NCBI GenBank assembly: GCA_009885445.1
Contig: VFKQ01000393.1
Span: forward strand, 1-11,402
Length of the DNA: 11,402 nt
Reading direction: 5' to 3'
Source: Anaerolineaceae bacterium
GTDB lineage: Bacteria > Chloroflexota > Anaerolineae > Anaerolineales > Villigracilaceae
Under the pieces are notes generated by a model. That model did not search any database and was not told the DNA's origin. It was given only the letters and a program-made list of their open reading frames with translations. The position numbers were made by a program, and so were the translations under genes. Below are positions 6,986 through 11,402 of the stretch, piece after piece. Every line of letters begins with the position of its first letter. Position 1 is the first letter of the stretch.

Positions 6986-8127
6986 TGCGCCTGCTCACCA
7001 TCATTCACGAATTCCCTCCCATTGGCGGCGGAGGCGGCGCCGCCGCCCGCGACATTTGTTTGGGCCTGGCGCGGCGCGGCCACGAGATAAAAGTGCTCAC
7101 CTCGCACATGCCTGACTTGCCGCGCAGCGAACAACGCGACGGAATCGAGATTCAGCGCCTGCCCTCTCTGCGACGTCAAGCCTTCGCCGCCTCACTGCTC
7201 GACATGGCCGCCTTCGATCTTTCCGCGCTGTTAGCGGGTGGCCGCCTCATCAAACATTTTCAACCCGACGTTTTACATGCGCACTTCGCCGTCCCCGCCG
7301 GCGCGTTGACCTATGCCCTCGCGCGCCTGCATAAAATTCCCTACGTGCTCACCGCCCATCTCGGCGACGTCCCTGGCGGCGTACCCGAAAAAACAAATAA
7401 ATGGTTTCGATTCATCGGTCCATTCACGCAACCCATCTGGCGCAACGCGGCGCGCGTGGTGGCCGTCAGCGAGTTTACGCGCGCGCTGGCTTTGCAAAAG
7501 TATAATGTGCCCATCGCAGTGATTCCCAACGGCGTAGACGCCGCCTCGTTGCGCCCGACCCGCATCACGGTTGGAGTCGTGCCGCGCATTATTTTTGCGG
7601 GACGATTCGTCGAGCAGAAGAATCCGCTTGGGCTGGTGCGTGTCTTGAGTCAATTAAAAGATTTGCGTTGGGAATGTGTCATGCTTGGCAACGGCGCACT
7701 ATTCAAGGCCACGCGCGATGAAATAAAAAGACTTGGGCTTGAAGCTCGCTTCACTTTGCCGGGTTGGGTGAAGCCCGCCGAAGTGTTGACTGAATTTGCG
7801 CGCTCCGATATTTTATTCATGCCCTCCAAGTCTGAGGGCCTCCCCGTGGTTGGAGTGCAGGCTTTAGCCTGCGGACTGGCGCTTGTCGTCAGCCGCGCCG
7901 GTGGATTCGTGGATTTAGTGGAGTCTGGCCGCAACGGCGCTTTGCATAACTGGGACGCCGCCGATGACATGACCGCCAGCCTGCGCGCTTTATTATCTGA
8001 CCGCGCCGCGCTTGAATCTGCGCGCACGCAGAGTTTGCAAATTGCGCAACGTTTTGATATTGAGCAGGTTGTGGATGCTTACGAAAAATTGTTTGCAGAA
8101 CTATACGCTAAAGGAATTCAAAAATGA
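6985..8127 (+). CDS. Family 4 (GT-B) glycosyltransferase with EX7Q variant motif
   Basis: A 380-residue retaining-type GT-B enzyme that would add a sugar from a nucleotide donor to a glycan or lipid acceptor at the cytoplasmic membrane face. The N-terminal domain has HEFPPIGGGGGAAAR (8-22), the glycine-rich acceptor/phosphate loop, and DVLHAHF (95-101). AVSEFTR (160-166) and IPNGVD (180-185) lead into the donor domain, with IIFAGRFVEQKNP (202-214), LPGWV (258-262) and PSKSEGLPVVGVQALACG (280-297). In the EX7E motif the first acid is Glu284 but the second position is Gln292 (codon CAG), a change from the canonical Glu. No membrane span is seen. The gene overlaps its upstream neighbour by 1 base and the downstream one by 4 (ATGA), so it is translated with them. 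Donor and acceptor sugars are unknown. Confidence 0.9.
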   Translation: MRLLTIIHEFPPIGGGGGAAARDICLGLARRGHEIKVLTSHMPDLPRSEQRDGIEIQRLPSLRRQAFAASLLDMAAFDLSALLAGGRLIKHFQPDVLHAHFAVPAGALTYALARLHKIPYVLTAHLGDVPGGVPEKTNKWFRFIGPFTQPIWRNAARVVAVSEFTRALALQKYNVPIAVIPNGVDAASLRPTRITVGVVPRIIFAGRFVEQKNPLGLVRVLSQLKDLRWECVMLGNGALFKATRDEIKRLGLEARFTLPGWVKPAEVLTEFARSDILFMPSKSEGLPVVGVQALACGLALVVSRAGGFVDLVESGRNGALHNWDAADDMTASLRALLSDRAALESARTQSLQIAQRFDIEQVVDAYEKLFAELYAKGIQK

Positions 8128-8810
8128 GCACTCATCACTTTGGAGTTGACGATCTTTCACCGATCTTCAAGGATTTTTCCAGCCAAAGCCCGCACCTGCT
8201 GATTTCGCTGGGCGGATATTTTGGCGGGTTTGGCACAACCTTTGAGTTTTCGAATGTGGCCGACGCGGCCGACGTGAAAAAACTTTTCATACGCGACATT
8301 CGCCGAGCCGTTTACCATGCCGGTTTACCCGGCTTTAGCAGGGATGTTCCCAGCACCGCCGAAGTTTTGCGCGGCTTAATTGCAGAATCGGGCGCAAAAC
8401 GGGTCACGATGATTGGCAATTCGCAGGGCGGCTTTGCGGCCATCATGTTTGGGGCGCTTTTGAATATTGATTACGTGCACGCGCTTTCTGCGCAGACTCT
8501 TGTCGGGCCTCTCAACCGCTGGAAGCACAGAGACTATCGCTGGCCCCATGTTGCGGCTCAACTGTACTACAAGTCATTATTCAAAAAGAAATATTGGGAC
8601 TTGAAGAAATTACTTCAATCAACAACCGGCAAAACAAAATTCAACCTGCATTATGGGCAAAAGGACCCATTGGACTCTGTCAACGCTGAATATTTGCGCG
8701 GCTGTCGCGGCGTCACATTGCATTCCTACCCGCTCAGCAAGCGCCAGTTGTTGAAGCACATCATGGATTCTGGCCAGTTCGATAACATTTTGCGCGGCAC
8801 TGCTGAATAG
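8124..8810 (+). CDS. Small alpha/beta hydrolase of the glycan operon
   Basis: A 228-residue protein with an alpha/beta-hydrolase core. LLISLGGYFGGFG (25-37) is the early strand and oxyanion region, MIGNSQGGFAA (96-106) is the nucleophile elbow G-N-S-Q-G with Ser100, FNLHYGQKDPLDSVNAEYL (173-191) supplies Asp181 or Asp184 as the acid, and His212 (LLKHIMDSG) is a plausible base. No signal peptide or membrane span is seen. AAGGA at 8111-8115 is 8 bases before the ATG, which overlaps the glycosyltransferase stop as ATGA. Proteins of this kind are common in polysaccharide loci, where removing or moving an acyl group or thioester is the usual guess; the substrate here cannot be read from the sequence. 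Its stop codon lies at the edge of a long palindrome that probably ends the operon. Confidence 0.75.
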   Translation: MSTHHFGVDDLSPIFKDFSSQSPHLLISLGGYFGGFGTTFEFSNVADAADVKKLFIRDIRRAVYHAGLPGFSRDVPSTAEVLRGLIAESGAKRVTMIGNSQGGFAAIMFGALLNIDYVHALSAQTLVGPLNRWKHRDYRWPHVAAQLYYKSLFKKKYWDLKKLLQSTTGKTKFNLHYGQKDPLDSVNAEYLRGCRGVTLHSYPLSKRQLLKHIMDSGQFDNILRGTAE

Positions 8811-8847
8811 TGGCCGCAGGAATTTTTAAAAATTCTTGCGGCCACTT
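8810..8847. terminator. Long palindrome between converging genes, likely bidirectional terminator
   Basis: GTGGCCGCAGGAATTTTT (8810-8827) is followed at once by its inverse AAAAATTCTTGCGGCCAC (8828-8845), with one G-T wobble; the loop would be formed by the central TTAA. On the plus strand TTCTT follows. On the minus strand no T-run follows. The palindrome begins in the plus-strand stop codon (TAG, 8808-8810) and ends 4 bases before the minus-strand stop codon, so it fills the whole convergent gap. Confidence 0.75.
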
Positions 8848-8849
8848 CT

Positions 8850-9941
8850 TCATCCATTTTTTTTCAGCCAGCCCGCAATAATCTCCATCGTGCGCGCCCA
8901 GGTAAAAACCCTGGCGCGCACGAATCCTTTTTGGCGCAGTGAGTCGCGCAGGGCCGCATCGCGCAACATGCGAATTAAGCCGTCGCGGATGGCAGTGACG
9001 CTCAGGCCGTCCACGATCAGCGCCGCGTCGCCGGCAATCTCGGGCAGGCAGGTCTGGTCTGAGGTCAGCACGGGCGAGCCGCACAAAAAGGCCTCCACCA
9101 GAGGCAGGCCGAATCCCTCAAAGAGCGAGGGGTAGATCGTAAACTTCGCCAGCGAATAAATGGCGGGCATGTCTGCCGCGTCCACTGCGCCGAGCAACTT
9201 CACGCGATGTGACACCGCGCTCAACTTTTCTTTAATGGCCTCATTGTTCCAGCCCATGCCGCCGGTGAGGTACAGGCGATACGGGAACATATAGGTCAAC
9301 GGCTCGAAGGCCTCCAGCACGCGCAAAATATTCTTGCGTGGCGAGATCGAAGTGGGATAAAAAATAAAAGGTTCCTTCAGATTATATTTCGCACGCACCG
9401 CATTTAATTGGATTTCGTCCACGACGGGCCGATAGCCCTCCCCGGGCGCTTCGTACACGGTGACCACTTTGAGCGGGTCGGCCCCCAATGTGCGAATCAC
9501 ATCCTGACGCGTATACTCCGACACTGCAAACACCGCGTCTGCTTTGCGCACAGCGCGCGGCAAAGCGAATTGAAAATATTTTGTGTCAGGCGCGCGATAG
9601 GCGTTAATTTCGGGGTGGAAATAGCCGAGATCATGAATCACTGAAATTGCGCGACACGGCAAAATAAACGGCAGTGGGCCTTTGGGAAAAATGGCAATGT
9701 CAATCTTGTCTCGCTTCAATGCGCGCGGCAGGAGCGCTTGGTCCCACACAAGGCGATTCGCCGAGGGCAATACGTGTTCGCGCGCCGCGGGGAAGAGTCC
9801 CCGTGCGGCGGGCGAATCGTAATACATGTGCAATTCCACATGTGGCAGATGCGCAAGGAATCCACGCGCCAGCCCGCGAATGAATTCATTCGGGCCGGAG
9901 AATCCCTGCGTAAGTCCGCGCGCGGCGATGGCAATTTTCAT
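8850..9941 (-). CDS. Family 4 (GT-B) glycosyltransferase, mannosyltransferase MtfB-like
   Basis: A 363-residue GT-B enzyme. N-terminal ARGLTQGFSGPNEFIRGLAR (7-26) is the acceptor-side loop, SVIHDLGYFHPE (100-111) and AVSEYTRQDVI (139-149) are typical of the MtfB/WbdC-like branch of family 4. The donor domain has FYPTSISPRKN (194-204), LTGGMGW (225-231), LLGAVDAADMPAIYS (249-263) and PSLFEGFGLPLVEAFLCGSPV (271-291), with an intact EX7E (Glu275, Glu283) and CLPEIAGDAAL (298-308). No membrane span is seen. It is encoded on the strand opposite to the glycan block, converges with it, and lies downstream of hutU with 123 bases between that hold a repeat. No ribosome binding site is obvious before the ATG (9939-9941). 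A mannose-type donor is suggested only by the branch resemblance. The GC-rich codon use resembles that of the first family 4 gene. Confidence 0.9.
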   Translation of the reverse strand: MKIAIAARGLTQGFSGPNEFIRGLARGFLAHLPHVELHMYYDSPAARGLFPAAREHVLPSANRLVWDQALLPRALKRDKIDIAIFPKGPLPFILPCRAISVIHDLGYFHPEINAYRAPDTKYFQFALPRAVRKADAVFAVSEYTRQDVIRTLGADPLKVVTVYEAPGEGYRPVVDEIQLNAVRAKYNLKEPFIFYPTSISPRKNILRVLEAFEPLTYMFPYRLYLTGGMGWNNEAIKEKLSAVSHRVKLLGAVDAADMPAIYSLAKFTIYPSLFEGFGLPLVEAFLCGSPVLTSDQTCLPEIAGDAALIVDGLSVTAIRDGLIRMLRDAALRDSLRQKGFVRARVFTWARTMEIIAGWLKKNG

Positions 9942-9963
9942 GGGTGGTCTTATTTCTTTTTAC

Positions 9964-10042
9964 CACGAAGGACACAAAGTACACAAAGGGAATTCAACTT
10001 AATATCGTCTTAATTTTCTTCGTGTCCATTGTGCCTTTTGTG
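9964..10042. repeat. Inverted pair of triple 9-base repeats (CACRAAGGA-type intergenic element)
   Basis: The left arm holds three 9-base units in tandem: CACGAAGGA (9964-9972), CACAAAGTA (9973-9981) and CACAAAGGG (9982-9990). The right arm holds three on the other strand: CACAAAAGG (10042-10034), CACAATGGA (10033-10025) and CACGAAGAA (10024-10016). An AT-rich centre of 25 bases separates them. The arms pair at 6-7 of 9 bases per unit, so a hairpin is possible but imperfect. The position between hutU and a glycosyltransferase fits the CACGAAGGACACGAAGG-type intergenic repeats that I recall from many environmental genomes. No gene lies within. Confidence 0.75.
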
Positions 10043-10064
10043 TTTAAAAATGTGTTTTCAAATG

Positions 10065-11402
10065 TTACTTCAACATCGGCATCTTAATGCCATGACGTTT
10101 TGCGGCATCGATTGCAATTTCATAACCTGCGTCTGCGTGGCGGACGACGCCCATGCCCGGGTCTGTCGTCAGCACGCGCTCGATGCGCCGCGCGGCTTCA
10201 GGAGTCCCGTCTGCCACGATGACTTGTCCCGCGTGTTGTGAGTAGCCCATGCCCACACCGCCGCCATGATGAAACGAGACCCAGGTCGCGCCGCCGACGG
10301 CGTTGATCATCGCGTTCAAAATCGGCCAGTCTGAAATCGCATCGGAGCCGTCTTTCATTGACTCGGTCTCTCGGTTCGGCGAAGCGACTGAACCCGAATC
10401 AAGGTGATCGCGTCCGATGACGATGGGGGCTTTTACTTTTCCGCTGGCGACCAATTCATTAAACAGCAACCCGGCCCGGGCGCGTTCGCCGTACCCGAGC
10501 CAGCAGATGCGCGCGGGCAGTCCCTGAAACGGAATCTTCTCGCGCGCCATTTTCATCCAGCGATGCAGATGATCGTCATCGGGAAATAATTCCATGATGG
10601 CTTTGTCGGTGGTGTAAATATCTTCGGGGTCGCCGGAGAGGGCCACCCATCTGAACGGACCTTTGCCTTCGCAAAACAGCGGACGAATATAGGCAGGCAC
10701 AAAGCCGGGGAATTCAAACGCATCTGTCACGCCGTGATTGAACGCTTGCTGTCGTAGATTATTTCCGTAATCAAAAACTTCCGCGCCGGCGCGTTGGAAG
10801 GCGAGCATGGCTTGCACGTGTTTGGCCATTGAGTCCATGGCGAGTTTTTTGTAACGCTCGGGGTTGGATAAACGCAACTCGTCTGCTTCAGCCACCGTCA
10901 GCGTGGAGGGAACGTAGAAGAGGGCTTCATGCGCGGAGGTTTGATCGGTGACCACGTCGGGAATGATTCCGCGCGCGGCCAGCTCGGCGAATACGTCTGC
11001 GGCGTTGCCGATCAGCCCGATGGATTTTGGCGTTCTGCGTTTTACGTTTTCCTCCACCAATGTCATCGCCTCTTCAAGATTATCCACGACCATGTCCACG
11101 TAACCGATGGCGCGGCGGCGCTCGGCGCGCTCTTTATCCACTTCGACGATGAGACCCACGCCCTCGTTCATCGTGATCGAAAGTGGTTGCGCGCCGCCCA
11201 TGCCGCCGAGGCCGGCAGTTAAAACAAATTTTCCTTTGAGTGTGCCCCAGCCTTTTAATTTTGCCAGCGCGCCAAAAGTTTCGTAAGTGCCTTGCAAGAT
11301 TCCCTGCGTGCCGATGTAGATCCACGAACCGGCGGTCATCTGGCCGTACATGATTAATCCTTTTTTTGCCAGCTCATCAAATTTTTCCCACGTGGCCCAA
11401 TG
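10065..11402 (-). CDS. hutU: Urocanate hydratase, 5' end beyond the window
   Basis: Converts urocanate to 4-imidazolone-5-propionate, the second step of histidine degradation, using tightly bound NAD+ as an electrophile; cytoplasmic dimer. The frame stays open to the window edge: before the internal Met at 11349-11351 it reads HWATWEKFDELAKKGLI, typical HutU sequence, so that Met is not the start. 445 residues are visible; about 110 of the usual 550-560 are missing at the N-terminus. NAD-binding TAGLGGMGGAQPLSITMNEG lies at 62-81 of the visible part. The active-site Cys (Cys410 in Pseudomonas putida) is in LPARICWLGYGER, codon at 10503-10505. IGRDHLDSGSVASPNRETES and FHHGGGVGMGYSQHAG are also intact. 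Other hut genes are not in the window. Transcription would run toward the minus-strand glycosyltransferase, with no strong terminator except the repeat between them. Confidence 0.97.
   Translation of the reverse strand, partial: HWATWEKFDELAKKGLIMYGQMTAGSWIYIGTQGILQGTYETFGALAKLKGWGTLKGKFVLTAGLGGMGGAQPLSITMNEGVGLIVEVDKERAERRRAIGYVDMVVDNLEEAMTLVEENVKRRTPKSIGLIGNAADVFAELAARGIIPDVVTDQTSAHEALFYVPSTLTVAEADELRLSNPERYKKLAMDSMAKHVQAMLAFQRAGAEVFDYGNNLRQQAFNHGVTDAFEFPGFVPAYIRPLFCEGKGPFRWVALSGDPEDIYTTDKAIMELFPDDDHLHRWMKMAREKIPFQGLPARICWLGYGERARAGLLFNELVASGKVKAPIVIGRDHLDSGSVASPNRETESMKDGSDAISDWPILNAMINAVGGATWVSFHHGGGVGMGYSQHAGQVIVADGTPEAARRIERVLTTDPGMGVVRHADAGYEIAIDAAKRHGIKMPMLK

Noticed and set aside
9964..10042. 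CRISPR-like array
   Set aside because: Units are 9 bases and directly adjacent with no spacers, and the arms are inverted; no cas genes nearby.
11349..11351. Internal ATG as the start of hutU
   Set aside because: The frame continues upstream to the window edge with recognisable HutU sequence (HWATWEKFDELAKKGLI).

Overview
The window looks like chromosomal DNA of an environmental bacterium with moderate GC. The protein flavour (the PIN toxin with its small partner, the large multispan membrane protein, the style of the glycosyltransferases) resembles Anaerolineae-type Chloroflexota. That assignment rests on remembered family resemblance, not on a search. No rRNA, tRNA, CRISPR array or transposase gene is visible.

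Left edge (1-835): an intrinsic terminator for an unseen upstream gene, then a two-gene cassette made of a PIN-domain (VapC-like) toxin and a 63-residue charged protein that is probably its antitoxin. The cassette ends in a strong terminator. The 5' end of the toxin gene is odd: its only conventional start codon lies in the T-run of the upstream terminator, while a good ribosome binding site faces an ATT codon.

Middle (836-8810, + strand): a surface-glycan block in two runs. Run A starts at a TATAAT promoter and holds gmd (GDP-mannose 4,6-dehydratase), a polyprenyl-phosphate-type family 2 glycosyltransferase and an unrecognised protein of about 14 membrane spans with a C-terminal soluble domain; all three overlap end to start. 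After a 157-base gap, run B holds a PAPS-dependent sulfotransferase, a UPF0104/LPG-synthase-type membrane protein, a family 4 glycosyltransferase and a small alpha/beta hydrolase. Junctions in run B are 12 bases, 1-base overlap and 4-base overlap. A plausible reading is that run A makes a deoxyhexose nucleotide sugar and a lipid-linked sugar donor used by a membrane-embedded glycosyltransferase, and that run B extends, sulfates and moves or trims a glycan or glycolipid.

Right (8811-11402, - strand): an 18-bp palindrome separates the converging strands. Next come a second family 4 glycosyltransferase (minus strand), a short intergenic repeat built of three 9-base units on each of two inverted arms, and the 3' four-fifths of hutU (urocanate hydratase, histidine degradation), whose 5' end runs off the window.

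The points most worth following up are the large membrane protein (candidate undescribed GT-C-like family), the start region of the toxin gene, the Glu-to-Gln change in the EX7E motif of the first family 4 glycosyltransferase, and the sulfotransferase embedded in the glycan block.
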